A stretch of DNA of 64,000 nucleotides from Burkholderia pseudomultivorans (GCF_902499075.1 NZ_CABVPP010000011.1:1-64000); one strand, 5' to 3'. Shown: positions 1 to 10,351, counted from the stretch's first letter. A program made the numbers and translations. The notes: generated by a model not told the origin, from the letters alone.

Positions 1-76
1 TGGCGTCCCCTAGGGGATTCGAACCCCTGTACTCACCGTGAAAGGGTGATGTCCTAGGCCTCTAGACGAAGGGGAC
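1..76 (-). tRNA. tRNA-Glu (anticodon TTC)
   Basis: Read on the minus strand this is a complete cloverleaf of 76 nt starting GTCCCCTTCG and ending GGGGACGCCA with an encoded CCA. The anticodon loop is CTTTCAC, giving anticodon TTC (Glu). The T arm carries GGTTCGAATCC. It is downstream of tRNA-Ala and probably co-transcribed from the promoter at 308-336. The last base of the gene is at the window edge, so its terminator is outside. Confidence 0.97.
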
Positions 77-213
77 ATAATCTTTTCAGATCTGTCTGAC
101 TTTCGCTATTCACTTCTCGTCAACAGCGAAGGCCGAAATTCTAACTGCTTTAAATCGTTTTGTGAAGCATTTATTACCACTCGCGCTTCGCAAACCAATC
201 TAATTTGTTCTGT

Positions 214-289
<76 letters not shown>

Positions 290-307
290 TTGCAGAACAG
301 AAATGAG

Positions 308-336
308 ATTATATGGACCTACTTTGAACTTGTAAA
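308..336 (-). promoter_or_regulatory. Sigma-70-type promoter for the tRNA-Ala/tRNA-Glu unit
   Basis: On the minus strand TTTACA (331-336) is followed after exactly 17 nt by TATAAT (308-313), a near-consensus pair. It sits about 20 nt before the 5' end of tRNA-Ala, in the gap after the gltX stop, so the tRNAs have their own strong promoter and do not depend on gltX read-through. Confidence 0.8.
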
Positions 337-415
337 TACCTTTTTGCGAACCGGACGAAATTTTTTGCGGAGCCGCCGTTGATTGCCGCGCGGCGGCCCC
401 GCGCTCGTCCGATCC

Positions 416-1825
416 TCAGGCGAGCGCCGCCTCGATACGCGACACCACGACGTCGCGGTCGAACAGCGCGAGCACCGCGTCGATCGACGGCGTATGCGTC
501 GTGCCCGCCACCAGCAGGCGCACCGGCATCGCGAGCTGCGGCATCTTCAGCTTGTGCGCGCCGAGCGTCGCCTTCAGCGCGGCGGAGATCGCTTCCTTCG
601 TCCAGTCGGCCGCCTTCAGCGCGGCGACGAGCTCGGCCAGTGCCGGCCGCACCGCGTCGGTCACGTGCTGCGCGAGCGCCTCGGCGTCCGGCGCCGGCAC
701 GCGGTAGAACATCGCGGCGCCTTCCGCGATCTCCTTGACCGTCGTCGCGCGATCCTTCATCAGCGCGATCACGGCCTCGAGCGCCGGGCCGGCCGCGAGC
801 GCCGCGTCGTCGATCGCGAGCGCGGCGAGGAACGGCTTCGCGAGCGCGGCCAGGCGCGCATTGTCCGCTTCCTTGATGTAGTGCGCGTTCAGCCAGTTCA
901 GCTTGTTGTGGTCGTACTGCGCCGGCGACTTGCCGAGATGCTCGAGATCGAACCACTCGACGAACTGCTCGCGCGTGAAGATTTCCGCGTCGCCGTGCGA
1001 CCAGCCGAGGCGCGCGAGATAGTTGACGACCGCCTCCGGCAGGTAGCCCGCGTCGCGGTACGCCATCACGCTCATCGCGCCGTGCCGCTTGCTCATCTTC
1101 TCGCCCTGCTCGTTCAGCACGGTCGGCAGGTGCGCATAGACGGGCGCCTCGCCGCCGAGCGCGCGCAGGATGTTGATCTGGCGCGGCGTATTGTTCACGT
1201 GGTCGTCGCCGCGGATCACGTGCGTGATGCCCATGTCCATGTCGTCCACCACCACGCAGAAGTTGTAGATCGGCGTGCCGTCCGGGCGCGCGATCACGAG
1301 ATCGTCGAGTTCCTCGTTCGAAATCTCGACGCGCCCCTTCACCGCGTCGTCCCACACGACCGTGCCCGTCAGCGGGTTGCGGAAACGCAGCACGGGCTTC
1401 ACGCCGGCCGGCGGCTCCGGCAGCACCTTGCCGGGCTCCGGACGCCACGTGCCGTCGTAGCGCGGCTTCAGGCCGGCCGCGCGCTGGCGTTCGCGCAGCG
1501 CGTCGAGTTCCTCGGCCGACATGTAGCACGGGTACGCGAGGCCCTTCTCCAGCATCTGCGCGAGCACCTCGCGATAACGGTCCATCCGCTGCATCTGGTA
1601 GATCGGACCTTCGTCGAAGTCCAGGCCGAGCCATTGCATGCCCTCGAGGATCGCGTCGACCGCTTCCTTCGACGAGCGCTCGACGTCGGTGTCCTCGATA
1701 CGCAGCACGAAGGTGCCTTTCATCTTGCGCGCGAACGCCCACGGATAGAGCGCGGAGCGGATGTTGCCGAGGTGGATGAAGCCGGTGGGACTCGGCGCGA
1801 AGCGGGTACGGACAGGACGGGTCAT
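416..1825 (-). CDS. gltX: Glutamyl-tRNA synthetase
   Basis: Charges tRNA-Glu with glutamate in the cytoplasm. The 469-residue product starts [15 protein letters not shown]. The class I HIGH motif is HLGN at residues 18-21 and the KMSKR loop is exact at 243-247, so both ATP-binding signatures are intact. Length fits bacterial GltX. The frame stays open 43 codons upstream to 1954, but that stretch is Pro/Ser-rich with no family similarity, so the ATG at 1825 is preferred. The gene is immediately upstream of a tRNA-Ala/tRNA-Glu pair, so the enzyme and its substrate tRNA are neighbours, though the tRNAs have their own promoter. Confidence 0.96.
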   Translation of the reverse strand: MTRPVRTRFAPSPTGFIHLGNIRSALYPWAFARKMKGTFVLRIEDTDVERSSKEAVDAILEGMQWLGLDFDEGPIYQMQRMDRYREVLAQMLEKGLAYPCYMSAEELDALRERQRAAGLKPRYDGTWRPEPGKVLPEPPAGVKPVLRFRNPLTGTVVWDDAVKGRVEISNEELDDLVIARPDGTPIYNFCVVVDDMDMGITHVIRGDDHVNNTPRQINILRALGGEAPVYAHLPTVLNEQGEKMSKRHGAMSVMAYRDAGYLPEAVVNYLARLGWSHGDAEIFTREQFVEWFDLEHLGKSPAQYDHNKLNWLNAHYIKEADNARLAALAKPFLAALAIDDAALAAGPALEAVIALMKDRATTVKEIAEGAAMFYRVPAPDAEALAQHVTDAVRPALAELVAALKAADWTKEAISAALKATLGAHKLKMPQLAMPVRLLVAGTTHTPSIDAVLALFDRDVVVSRIEAALA

Positions 1826-2106
1826 AAACGGTAACTCGAACGCCTGGGGCGCATGAATGATTCGACGCGGGATCGACGGCGGCAGCGCGGACAGCAACGG
1901 GGCCGGCGACGCCCGGAACGGGAAAGAAGCCGGAATTATACTCGCGCCGGACATCGCGCCAAGCGCGCCGCTTGCTTTATGATGTGCGCGCCGCGGCCGC
2001 CTGCCGGCGCCGCGCCGGCCGCGCGCAACCTGTCGCGCCGTCGCTCGGAACCTATCGCCGCGTGCGGGCCGTGTGCCCCGCCGCCCAGCCGCCGGAGAAC
2101 CATTCG

Positions 2107-3033
2107 ATGTCGTCCCCTCGCCTGTCGCGCCGCCACTTCACGATCGCGTGCGCGTCCGCCAGCCTCGCCGCCTGTACGTCCTTCGGCGGCAAGCCCCGCC
2201 CCGACAACGCATCCGGCGCCGCGCAGCCGCATGAAAAGCCGGTGAAGATCGGCATCGCGCTCGGCGGCGGCGCCGCGCGCGGCTTCTCGCACATCGGCGT
2301 GCTGAAGGCGCTCGAGGCGCGCGGAATCCCGATCGAGATCGTCGCGGGCACCAGCGCGGGCTCGGTGGTCGGCGCGCTCTATGCGTCGGGGATGAACGCG
2401 CTGCAGATCAACAAGATCGCGCTGGACATGGACCAGGCGTCGATCAGCGACTGGGCGTTGCCGTTTCGCTCGCGCGGGCTGCTGCAGGGCGTCGCGCTGC
2501 AGAACTTCCTGAACAAGACGCTGAACAACCGGCCGATCGAGAAGATGGCCAAGCCGCTCGGCATCGTCGCGACGGATCTGCAAAACGGCCAGCCGATCCT
2601 GTTCCAGCAGGGCAATACGGGGCTCGCCGTGCGCGCATCGTGCAGCGTGCCGTCGGTGTTCGAGCCGGTGAAGATCGGCAACCGCGAATACGTCGACGGC
2701 GGCCTCGTCAGCCCGGTGCCCGCGTCGTTCGCGCGCAAGATGGGCGCGAGCTTCGTAATCGCGGTCGACATCTCGGCGCGCCCCGACGGCGCGGCGACCA
2801 ACAACCCGATCGAGATGCTGCTGCAGACCTTCACGATCATGGGCCAGACGATCAAGACCTACGAACTCGACAAGTACGCGGACGTCGTGATCCGCCCGAA
2901 CCTCAATGCGATGGGCGGCAGCGACTTCAACCAGCGCAACGCGGCGATCCTCGCGGGCGAGGAAGCGGTCGCGCGCATCATGCCGGAACTGCAGCGCAAG
3001 CTCGCGGCGGCGCGCGGCGTAGCCGCCGCATAA
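2107..3033 (+). CDS. Patatin-like phospholipase, probable Tat-exported lipoprotein (RssA-like)
   Basis: A 308-residue patatin-family serine hydrolase. The oxyanion loop GGGAARG, the nucleophile elbow GTSAG and the catalytic dyad motif VDGG are all present, so it should be an active lipid acyl hydrolase. The N terminus has a twin-arginine stretch SRRHF (residues 7-11) followed by a short hydrophobic run and a lipobox LAAC (Cys23), suggesting export as a lipoprotein. The start at 2107 has GGAGA 8 nt upstream; the frame is open back to 1972 but that extension is low-complexity. The gene is transcribed away from gltX and ends in a bidirectional terminator. The physiological substrate cannot be told from sequence. 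Confidence 0.88.
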   Translation: MSSPRLSRRHFTIACASASLAACTSFGGKPRPDNASGAAQPHEKPVKIGIALGGGAARGFSHIGVLKALEARGIPIEIVAGTSAGSVVGALYASGMNALQINKIALDMDQASISDWALPFRSRGLLQGVALQNFLNKTLNNRPIEKMAKPLGIVATDLQNGQPILFQQGNTGLAVRASCSVPSVFEPVKIGNREYVDGGLVSPVPASFARKMGASFVIAVDISARPDGAATNNPIEMLLQTFTIMGQTIKTYELDKYADVVIRPNLNAMGGSDFNQRNAAILAGEEAVARIMPELQRKLAAARGVAAA

Positions 3034-3090
3034 GCGCGCACGGCGGCGGCGCACCACGCGCGGCGCGCGCCGCGGCGTCGGCCCCAAAAC

Positions 3091-3126
3091 AAAAACCCCT
3101 GCCGCCTTTCGGTGACAGGGGTTTTT
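3091..3126. terminator. Bidirectional intrinsic terminator
   Basis: AACCCCTG pairs with CAGGGGTT around a short GC-rich inner stem and a TTTC loop, with an A-run on the left and a T-run on the right. It lies between two convergent genes (patatin on plus, NlpC/P60 on minus) and can serve both. Confidence 0.85.
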
Positions 3127-3158
3127 TCGATCCAGCCCGCAGCGGACTGCGGCGAACG

Positions 3159-3833
3159 TCAGTTGTTGCCGTTGTCCGCGTCGTCGCCGATCGTCGCGCG
3201 CACGCGCTGACGCAGATCGTCGGCCTTCATCGGGAACTGCGTCTCGATGCGGCGCGCGCCGGTGAAACGCTTTTCCCAGTAGCCGTTGTCGAGATCGTCG
3301 ACGCGGACCGTGCTGCCGGTCGACGGCGAATGCACGAACTTGTTGTCGCCGATGTAGATGCCGACGTGCGAGAACGTGCGGCGCATCGTGTTGAAGAACA
3401 CGAGGTCGCCCGGCTTCAGGTTACTCATGCTTACCTTTTCGCCGACGCGGCTCATCTCTTCCGCGCGACGCGGCAGCGACATGCCGAGCGTGTCCTGGAA
3501 CACGTAGCGCACGAAGCCGCTGCAGTCGAGGCCCGAATCCGGCGAGTTGCCGCCCCAGCGGTAGCGCACGCCGATCATGTTGAGCGCGCTGACGACGACG
3601 TCGCCGGCCTTGCCCGCCATGCCGGACAGGAACGACTTCGCGCCGCCGCTCGACGGTTGGGTGCTGGCCTGCTGGAGGGAGGAAGTCGACCCGATTTGAG
3701 TCGAATTCGTGACATTTTGGTTAAAACTGCTGACTTCGTCGGCGAACGCGCCGGGAGCTGCTGCGAACAGGGCGCCGATGAACAGCCCGGCGAGGGTGCG
3801 CGCGCATGCCTGGGTCAGGGATCGATGCTGCAT
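3159..3833 (-). CDS. Secreted C40 (NlpC/P60) peptidase
   Basis: A 224-residue exported peptidoglycan hydrolase. Residues 1-31 form a signal peptide (hydrophobic AGLFIGALFAAA, cleavage after AFA). After a Ser/Gln-rich linker comes the NlpC/P60 domain, with Cys104 in GLDCSGF, His156 in FSHVGIY and a third polar residue His168 in FVHSP. By family it cleaves D-Glu-mDAP type bonds in the peptide stems. It is a single gene ending at the bidirectional terminator, followed on its upstream side by a 127-nt AT-richer spacer and then the ABC importer genes. No SH3 domain is present. Confidence 0.9.
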   Translation of the reverse strand: MQHRSLTQACARTLAGLFIGALFAAAPGAFADEVSSFNQNVTNSTQIGSTSSLQQASTQPSSGGAKSFLSGMAGKAGDVVVSALNMIGVRYRWGGNSPDSGLDCSGFVRYVFQDTLGMSLPRRAEEMSRVGEKVSMSNLKPGDLVFFNTMRRTFSHVGIYIGDNKFVHSPSTGSTVRVDDLDNGYWEKRFTGARRIETQFPMKADDLRQRVRATIGDDADNGNN

Positions 3834-3960
3834 TGGTCGATGGAATTTGCTTAAAAATCAGCTGATTGGCGGAAAATTTCGGTCGATACTAGCCAGCGCG
3901 TAATCGTTTGTCAAAACAAATTAAAAAATTCAATCGAGATAGTCAGACCATTGAGCCTTA

Positions 3961-5583
3961 TCACGCTTTCCAGACCGCTTTCAACAGTTTTTGTGTGTAA
4001 GGATGTGACGGTCTCGTGAAGATGTCGGCAACGTCGCCCGACTCGACGATCGCGCCCTCCTGCATCACCGCGACGCGGTGCGCCATCGCGCCGATCACCT
4101 CGAGGTCGTGGCTGATGAATACATAGCCGAGGTTGTATTTCTGCTGCAGGTTCGCGAGCAGTTTCAGCACCTGCTGCTGGATCGACACGTCGAGCGCGGA
4201 CGTCGGCTCGTCGAGGATCAGGATGCGCGGCTCCAGCACCAGCGCGCGCGCGATCGCGATCCGCTGACGCTGGCCGCCCGAGAACTCGTGCGGATAGCGA
4301 TGCAGCACGGTGCGGTCGAGCCCGACTTCGCGCAGCACGGCGAGCGATTTCGCGCGGCGCGCGTCGGGCGTCAGTTCGGGGCGATGCAGTTCGAGCCCCT
4401 CGCCGACGATCCGCTCGATCGTATGCCGCGGCGACAGCGAACTGAATGGATCCTGAAAGACCACCTGCATGTTGGCGCGCAGCGCGGTCTGCTCGCGGCC
4501 GCGGTAGGTCGACAGCGCGCGCCCCTGGAACTCGATTTCGCCGTGCGCCGTCTTCTGCAGCCCGAGCAGCGCCATCGCAAGCGTCGACTTGCCGGACCCC
4601 GACTCGCCGACGATGCCGAGCGTCTCGCCCTGCCGCACCGACACCGATACGTCGGCCACCGCCGTCACCGGCTGCGTGCCGAACCAGCCCGCGAAGCCCG
4701 GCCGCTTGCGCGCGAACTGCACGCTCACGTGGCGCGCGTCGAGCAGCACCGGCGCGATCGGCATCACCGGCGCCACTGCGCGCTGCGGCCGGCTGGCCAG
4801 CAGCCGCTGCGTATACGAATGCGCCGGTTCCGCGAAGATCCGCTCGACCGGCCCGCTCTCGACGAGCCGGCCATGCTCCATCACCGCGACGCGCTCGGCG
4901 AAGTGCCGCACCAGGTTCAGGTCGTGCGTGATCAGCAGGATCGCCATCCCGCGCTTTTCCGCTTCCTCGCGCTGCAGTTCCAGCAGCAGGTCGACGATCT
5001 GCGCGCGGATCGTCACGTCGAGCGCGGTGGTCGGCTCGTCGGCGAGCAGCAGGCGCGGCCGGCACGCGAGCGCCATCGCGATCATCGCGCGCTGCCGCTG
5101 GCCGCCCGACAACTGGTGCGGGTAGCTGTCGATGCGCTTGTCCGGCTCCGCGATCCCCGTGCGCGCGAGCAGCGCGACCGCGCGGCTGCGCGCCTGCGCG
5201 GCCGTCACGCCGTCGTGCAGCATGATCGTCTCGCCGATCTGCGCGCCGACCGTATACAGCGGGTTGAGCGCTGTCATCGGCTCCTGGAAGATCATCGCGA
5301 TGTCCGAGCCGCGCAGCCCGCGCATCTCGCGCTCGCTCTTCGCGGCGAGGTCCTGCCCGGCGAAGCGGATCGTGCCGCTCACGTCCGCGTCGCGCAGCAG
5401 CCGCAGGATCGACAGCGCGGTCACGCTCTTGCCCGAACCCGACTCGCCGACGAGCGCGATGCGCTCGCCGCGGCCGATCGCGAGCGTCACGTCGTCGACC
5501 GCGACCGTGTCGCCGAAGCGCACGTGCAGATGTTCGAGCGACAGCAGCGGCTCGTCCGGCTTCGTGACGATGGCGTCGCTCAT
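3961..5583 (-). CDS. yejF: Peptide ABC importer, double ATPase subunit (YejF-like)
   Basis: A 540-residue protein with two fused ABC ATPase domains. Both Walker A motifs are present (GESGSGKSV near residue 44 and GESGSGKST in the second half), both signature motifs ([16 protein letters not shown]), and both Walker B motifs ([17 protein letters not shown]). It energises uptake by YejB/YejE. The start ATG at 5581-5583 overlaps the yejE stop by 4 bp (ATGA), which fixes the start even though the frame remains open far upstream. By family this importer takes up oligopeptides and, in enterobacteria, microcin C; the substrate here is not known. Confidence 0.92.
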   Translation of the reverse strand: MSDAIVTKPDEPLLSLEHLHVRFGDTVAVDDVTLAIGRGERIALVGESGSGKSVTALSILRLLRDADVSGTIRFAGQDLAAKSEREMRGLRGSDIAMIFQEPMTALNPLYTVGAQIGETIMLHDGVTAAQARSRAVALLARTGIAEPDKRIDSYPHQLSGGQRQRAMIAMALACRPRLLLADEPTTALDVTIRAQIVDLLLELQREEAEKRGMAILLITHDLNLVRHFAERVAVMEHGRLVESGPVERIFAEPAHSYTQRLLASRPQRAVAPVMPIAPVLLDARHVSVQFARKRPGFAGWFGTQPVTAVADVSVSVRQGETLGIVGESGSGKSTLAMALLGLQKTAHGEIEFQGRALSTYRGREQTALRANMQVVFQDPFSSLSPRHTIERIVGEGLELHRPELTPDARRAKSLAVLREVGLDRTVLHRYPHEFSGGQRQRIAIARALVLEPRILILDEPTSALDVSIQQQVLKLLANLQQKYNLGYVFISHDLEVIGAMAHRVAVMQEGAIVESGDVADIFTRPSHPYTQKLLKAVWKA

Positions 5584-6677
5584 CGCTGGCCTCCCGCCGC
5601 ACGCATCGAGTCGCCGATCCGCGTATCGAGCGCATTGCGCAACGCGTCGCCCATGAAGGTCAGCAGCAGCAGCGTCGCGACCAGCACGCCGAACGTCGAC
5701 AGCGAGATCCACCACGCGTCGAGGTTGCCCTTGCCCTGCGCGAGCAGCTCGCCGAGGCTCGGCGTCGGCGGCGGCACGCCGAGCCCGAGGAAGTCGAGGC
5801 TGGTGAGCGCGAGGATCGCGCCGCTCATCCGGAACGGCAGGAACGTGATCACCGGCGTCAGGCTGTTCGGCAGCACGTGGCGCCAGATGATCTGCCAGTT
5901 CGACAGCCCCATCGCGCGCGCCGCGCGCACGTAGTCCTGCGTGCGGTTGCGCAGGAATTCCGCGCGCACGTAGTCGGCGAGCCCGATCCAGCCGAACAGC
6001 GACAGCAGCACGATCAGCAGCAGGAAGCTCGGCTCGAAGATCGACGCGAAGATGATCAGCAGGTACAGCTCGGGCAGCGAGCTCCAGATTTCGATCAGGC
6101 GCTGCCCGACGATGTCGATGCGCCCGCCGAAGAAGCCCTGCACCGCGCCCGCGGCGATGCCGAGCAGCGTGCCGATCGCGGTCAGGATCAGCCCGAACTC
6201 GACCGACACGCGAAACCCGTACACGAGCCGCGCGAGCAGGTCGCGCCCCTGCGCGTCGGTGCCGAGCCAGTTCTCGCGCGACGGCGGTGCCGGGTTCGGC
6301 ACGTTCGAGAAATAGTTCAGCGTGTCGTAGTAATAGCGGTTCGGCGGATAGACGACGAAGTTGCCGGGTGCGTCGAGCCGCTTGCGCACGTACGGATCGA
6401 GATAGTCGGCCGGCGTCGGGAAGTCGCCGCCGAAGGTCGTCTCCGGATACGCATGGAACAGCGGGAAATAGTACTGGCCGTCGTAGCGGACCACCAGCGG
6501 CTTGTCGTTCGACCACAGCGGCGCGGCAAGGCTCGCGGCGAACGCGACGACGAAGATCACGAAGCTCCAGTAGCCGAGACGCTGCTGCCGGAAGCGCTGC
6601 CAGACGCGGCGCGCGGGCGACGGCGACACGCGCGCGCGGGCCGCGTCGAGACGGGACGACACGAGGGCCCGGTTCAT
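5580..6677 (-). CDS. yejE: Peptide ABC importer, permease subunit (YejE-like)
   Basis: A 365-residue inner-membrane permease of the dipeptide/oligopeptide (DppC/OppC) class. An N-terminal membrane span (about residues 36-55) is followed by a periplasmic segment rich in Tyr/Asn and five more spans, with the permease signature region EFLRNRTQDYVRAARAMGLS. The long periplasmic loop with PPNRYYYDTLNYFSNVPNPAPPS is typical of YejE. It overlaps yejF by 4 bp and is 75 nt downstream of yejB, so these are one operon. Confidence 0.92.
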   Translation of the reverse strand: MNRALVSSRLDAARARVSPSPARRVWQRFRQQRLGYWSFVIFVVAFAASLAAPLWSNDKPLVVRYDGQYYFPLFHAYPETTFGGDFPTPADYLDPYVRKRLDAPGNFVVYPPNRYYYDTLNYFSNVPNPAPPSRENWLGTDAQGRDLLARLVYGFRVSVEFGLILTAIGTLLGIAAGAVQGFFGGRIDIVGQRLIEIWSSLPELYLLIIFASIFEPSFLLLIVLLSLFGWIGLADYVRAEFLRNRTQDYVRAARAMGLSNWQIIWRHVLPNSLTPVITFLPFRMSGAILALTSLDFLGLGVPPPTPSLGELLAQGKGNLDAWWISLSTFGVLVATLLLLTFMGDALRNALDTRIGDSMRAAGGQR

Positions 6678-6752
6678 CGCGCACCTCGCCCGGCGGCGCC
6701 GGGCATGCGGGCGAACGTGCCGCGCAGCGGCAGGCGGACGGACGGTTTCATG

Positions 6753-7796
6753 TCAGCGCTCCAGGTTCTCGAATTGAATGCGCGGATCGACCCAGACGTA
6801 GCAGAGGTCCGAGACCAGCTTGGTCGCCAGCCCGATCAGCGTAAACAGGTACAGCGTGCCGAGCACGACCGGATAGTCGCGCCGCACGACCGACTCGTAC
6901 GACAGCAGCCCGAGGCCGTCGAGCGAGAACAGCGTCTCGATCAGCAGGCTGCCGGTGAAGAACGCGCCGATGAACGCGGCCGGAAACCCGACGATCAGCG
7001 GCAGCATCGCGTTGCGGAACACGTGCCTCCACAGCACGCGGCGCTCGGTGAGCCCTTTCGCGCGCGCGGTCAGCACGTACTGCTTGCGGATCTCGTCGAG
7101 GAACGCGTTCTTCGTCAGCATCGTGACGACCGCGAAACTGCCGACGACCGACGCAGTGATCGGCAGCGCGATGTGCCACAGATAGTCGAGCACCTTGCCG
7201 GCGAGCGACAGCTGCGCGAAGTTGTCCGACGTGAGTCCGCGCAGCGGGAAGATCTGCCAGAACGAGCCGCCGCCGAACAGCACGAGCAGCAGCACGCCGA
7301 GCACGAAGCCGGGAATCGCGTAGCCGACCAGCACGATCAGGCTCGACGCGACGTCGAATGCCGAGCCGTTGCGCACGGCCTTCGCGATGCCGAGCGGCAC
7401 CGAGATCAGATAGGTGAGGAAGAAGGTCCACAGGCCGATGCTGATCGACACCGGCAGCTTCTGCACGATCAGCGACCACACGCTCTGGTGGCGGAAGTAG
7501 CTTTCGCCGAGATCGAAGCGCGCGAAGCGCTTCAGCATCAGCCAGTAGCGTTCGAGCGGCGGCTTGTCGAAGCCGTACAGCGCCTTCAGCTGCGCGAGCT
7601 GCTGCGGGTCGACGCCGGTATGCGCGCGCATGCCGAACGGCACCGCGCCCTGCTCCGTCGCGCCCTTGCGCAATTCCTGCACCGCCTGCTCGACGGGGCC
7701 GCCCGGCACGAACTGGATCACGACGAAGGTGAGCGTCAGCACGCCGACGAGCGTCGGGATCATCAGCAGCAGGCGTTTGAGGATGTAGCTCCACAT
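6753..7796 (-). CDS. yejB: Peptide ABC importer, permease subunit (YejB-like)
   Basis: A 347-residue permease beginning MWSYILKRLLLMIPTLVG, the usual N-terminal anchor of DppB/OppB-type subunits. A periplasmic region (about residues 30-130) precedes a block of five transmembrane helices, and the EAA-type loop is seen at LTRARGLTERRVLWRHVFRNA-like sequence. The ATG at 7794-7796 was chosen because the family anchor starts there. It lies 56 nt downstream of the binding-protein gene. Confidence 0.92.
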   Translation of the reverse strand: MWSYILKRLLLMIPTLVGVLTLTFVVIQFVPGGPVEQAVQELRKGATEQGAVPFGMRAHTGVDPQQLAQLKALYGFDKPPLERYWLMLKRFARFDLGESYFRHQSVWSLIVQKLPVSISIGLWTFFLTYLISVPLGIAKAVRNGSAFDVASSLIVLVGYAIPGFVLGVLLLVLFGGGSFWQIFPLRGLTSDNFAQLSLAGKVLDYLWHIALPITASVVGSFAVVTMLTKNAFLDEIRKQYVLTARAKGLTERRVLWRHVFRNAMLPLIVGFPAAFIGAFFTGSLLIETLFSLDGLGLLSYESVVRRDYPVVLGTLYLFTLIGLATKLVSDLCYVWVDPRIQFENLER

Positions 7797-7852
7797 GGGC
7801 GTCGACTCGCGATCGATAGGCTGGGTTGGACGGGATGACGGGTCGGCGGGAC

Positions 7853-9733
7853 TCAGCGCTCGGGCTTCGCCCACCAGGTCGACACGACCCAGCCCTCGGC
7901 CGAATAGTACAGCGGCAGCGTCTGCGGATAGGCGAGCGTGCGCTTGTACGCGATCCGGTGCGTGGTGCTGTACCACTGCGGTACCGCGTAGTAGCCGTGC
8001 ATCAGCACGCGGTCGAGCGCATGCGTCGCGTCGAGCAGCTCGTCGCGCGTCTGCGCGACGGCGAGCGCGTGCAGCAGCGCGTCGACGGCCGGCGACTTCA
8101 GGCCGATGATGTTGTCGGAGCCCGGCTCGTCCGCGAACTTGCTGCCGAAGCGCGCCAGCTGCTCGGCGCCCGGCACCTGCACGCCCGGGTAGCGGACCGT
8201 CGTCATGTCGTAGTCGAACGCGTCGAGGCGCTTTTGCAGCAGCGCGTAATCGGCCGTGCGAAAGCGCGCGTCGATGCCGAGCTTCGCGAGATTGCGCTGG
8301 TAGGCCGTCACGACCGGCTCCATCGACGCGCCCGAGTCGTCGAGGATCTCGAACGCGAACGGCTGGCCCTGCGCGTTGCGCAGCGCGCCGTCGCGGTAGG
8401 TCCAGCCGGCCTGCGCGAGCAGCGCGCGCGCCTTCAGCAGGTTCGCGCGCAGCGAACCGGGCGGGTTCGTGTCGGGCTGCGCGACCATCGGGCCGAACAC
8501 GGCCGGGTCGAGCTGCGCGCGCAGCGGCTCCAGCAGCTTCAGCTCGCCGGAGCTCGGCATGCCGGTCGCCTGCAGGTCGGTATCGGCGAAATAGCTGTCC
8601 AGGCGCGTGTACGCGTTGTAAAACAGCTGGCGGTTCAGCCATTCGAAGTCGAACGCGAGATCGAGCGCCTGCCGCACGCGGACGTCGCGAAACAGCGGAC
8701 GACGCAGGTTCATGAAGAAACCCTGCATGCCCGCGCCGTTGTGCTGGCGAAACTCGCGCTTGACGAGCTCGCCGCTGTCGAAGCGCTTGCCGACGTCGCG
8801 CCGCGTCCAGTTGCGCGCGATGTATTCGACGAGCACGTCGTACTCGCCGGCCTTGAACGCCTCGAGGCGCGCAGTGCCGTCGCCGTACAGCTTGTAGACG
8901 ATCCGCGCGAAGTTGTTGGTGCCGACCCGCACCGGCAGGTCGGCGCCCCAATACGCAGGGTTGCGCCGATAGGTAATCGTGCGGCCGTTGTCGTAGCGTT
9001 CGATCAGGTAAGGGCCGCTGCCGATCGGCTGCTCGAATGCAAGCTGGTCGAACGGAATGCGCGAGCCGTCCGCGCGCAGACCCCACTTGCGCGAGAACAC
9101 CGGCACGCCGCCGGCGATCAGCGGCAATTCGCGGTTCGCGCTGCGGAATTCGAAACGCACGGTCGCCGGATCGACCACCACCGCCTTGTCGATCTCCGCG
9201 AAATACGCGCCGAACTGCGGCGCGGCGAGCTTGCTCTTCAGCGTGTCGAACGAAAACTTCACGTCGTCGGCCGTGACGGGGTCGCCGTTCGAGAAACGCG
9301 CGCGCGGATTCAGGTGGAACGTGACCGACCGGCGGTCCGGGGCGACCGCGATGTCGTCGGCGAGCAGCCCGTATGCGGAAGCCGGTTCGTCCGAGCTGCC
9401 GGTCGTGAGGCTCTCGAACAGCATGTCGATGCCCGGCGCCGGGTTGCCGCGCATCGTAAACGGGTTGAACTTGTCGAACGACGTCAGCCGGTTCGGGTTC
9501 GCAAGCACCAGCGTGCCGTCCTTCGGCGCATCGGGATTGACGTAGTCGAAATGCCTGAAGCCCGGCGGATACTTCGGCTCGCCGTACTGCGCGATCGCAT
9601 GGGCGGCATGCGCAGCCGGCGCGGCAAGCGCCGCGTGCAGCACCAATATCGCTGCCGCGCGGCCGGCGGCACGTACGGCCCGCGTCGCGCCGAAACGCAC
9701 GCGGGCGGCGGCCGGGGGCGAACCCATCGTCAT
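7853..9733 (-). CDS. yejA: Periplasmic peptide-binding protein (solute-binding family 5, YejA-like)
   Basis: A 626-residue substrate-binding protein feeding YejBEF. An N-terminal export signal (hydrophobic AAAILVLHAALAAPAAHA) ends near residue 44. The mature part shows family 5 features: HFDYVNPDAPKDG near the N terminus, the signature region SVTFHLNPRARFSNGDPVTADDVKFS, and a C-terminal YYAVPQWY segment. It is the first gene of the four-gene operon yejA-B-E-F. Start could also be the ATG two codons later. The 240-nt gap upstream holds the terminator of the convergent-side PXPV gene and probably the operon promoter, which I could not place with confidence. Confidence 0.92.
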   Translation of the reverse strand: MTMGSPPAAARVRFGATRAVRAAGRAAAILVLHAALAAPAAHAAHAIAQYGEPKYPPGFRHFDYVNPDAPKDGTLVLANPNRLTSFDKFNPFTMRGNPAPGIDMLFESLTTGSSDEPASAYGLLADDIAVAPDRRSVTFHLNPRARFSNGDPVTADDVKFSFDTLKSKLAAPQFGAYFAEIDKAVVVDPATVRFEFRSANRELPLIAGGVPVFSRKWGLRADGSRIPFDQLAFEQPIGSGPYLIERYDNGRTITYRRNPAYWGADLPVRVGTNNFARIVYKLYGDGTARLEAFKAGEYDVLVEYIARNWTRRDVGKRFDSGELVKREFRQHNGAGMQGFFMNLRRPLFRDVRVRQALDLAFDFEWLNRQLFYNAYTRLDSYFADTDLQATGMPSSGELKLLEPLRAQLDPAVFGPMVAQPDTNPPGSLRANLLKARALLAQAGWTYRDGALRNAQGQPFAFEILDDSGASMEPVVTAYQRNLAKLGIDARFRTADYALLQKRLDAFDYDMTTVRYPGVQVPGAEQLARFGSKFADEPGSDNIIGLKSPAVDALLHALAVAQTRDELLDATHALDRVLMHGYYAVPQWYSTTHRIAYKRTLAYPQTLPLYYSAEGWVVSTWWAKPER

Positions 9734-9945
9734 AGAGGCCCTGTCGGTCGATTAAGGGTAGTAACGTTGAGCGATTCTACCCATTCAAATCGACTGCGAG
9801 CCATCCGGCCGCCATTCGGGTGTGGTTTCGGACCGCGAACCCGCGGCAGCCTGCGACGCCGGCCTCATGCGGCAAGGCCATCAGGCCTGCGACCAAGTCT
9901 CGTGCCGCAAGTCGTGGCGGCCGCCCGTCACCCGTTCCACACAAA

Positions 9946-9970
9946 GGAAAACCGCCTCGAGGGCGGCTTC
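9946..9970 (-). terminator. Intrinsic terminator after the PXPV-type gene
   Basis: Read on minus: GCCGCC, loop CTCGA, GGCGGT, then TTTTCC. It lies 46 nt past the stop of the 111-residue gene at 10016. Confidence 0.75.
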
Positions 9971-10015
9971 GTCACGAACGTGCACGTGTCATGTCACCCG
10001 TGCACGAGCGGTCGA

Positions 10016-10351
10016 TCAACGCCAGCCGTTGTGACGGCCGTGATCCCAATGACCGCCGCCCGGGCCGCGGCCGTGGCGCCGGTACCACTCGTCGCGCCCC
10101 CAGTAGCGATGGCCGTCCCAGTAGCGATCGCCATGCCAGCCGATCACGATTGCCGGTGCCGGCGCGTAGACGGGCGCCGGCTGATAGACGACCGGCGGCG
10201 GAGGCGGCGGCGCATACACGGGTGCGGGCGCGACGTAGACCGGAGCCGGCACGCCGAGATTGATCCCGACATTGACACCCGCCATTGCTGCGCCCGACAC
10301 GAGCAAGGCCGTCATACCGGTCAAGAGCGAGGCAACACGCAAGGTCTTCAT
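10016..10351 (-). CDS. Exported PXPV-repeat / Tyr-Trp-Arg-rich small protein
   Basis: A 111-residue protein of unknown function. The start at 10349-10351 has AGAGGA 6 nt upstream. A signal peptide spans residues 1-24 (VASLLTGMTALLVSGAAMA). The mature part begins GVNVGINLGVPAPV, continues with four Pro-Val/Pro-Ala-Tyr repeats (PAPVYVAPAPVYAPPP and similar), and ends in an aromatic, His/Arg/Gly-rich tail with repeated YW and WGRDEW elements. Such proteins are common in Burkholderia and predicted to be periplasmic or surface-associated. It stands alone between two terminators. Confidence 0.75.
   Translation of the reverse strand: MKTLRVASLLTGMTALLVSGAAMAGVNVGINLGVPAPVYVAPAPVYAPPPPPPVVYQPAPVYAPAPAIVIGWHGDRYWDGHRYWGRDEWYRRHGRGPGGGHWDHGRHNGWR

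Noticed and set aside
3961-6684. A continuous 907-codon frame suggesting a permease-ATPase fusion
   Set aside because: Only the last 540 codons look like an ABC ATPase. The upstream part is out of frame with yejE, which has its own complete permease sequence and a 4-bp overlap with yejF.
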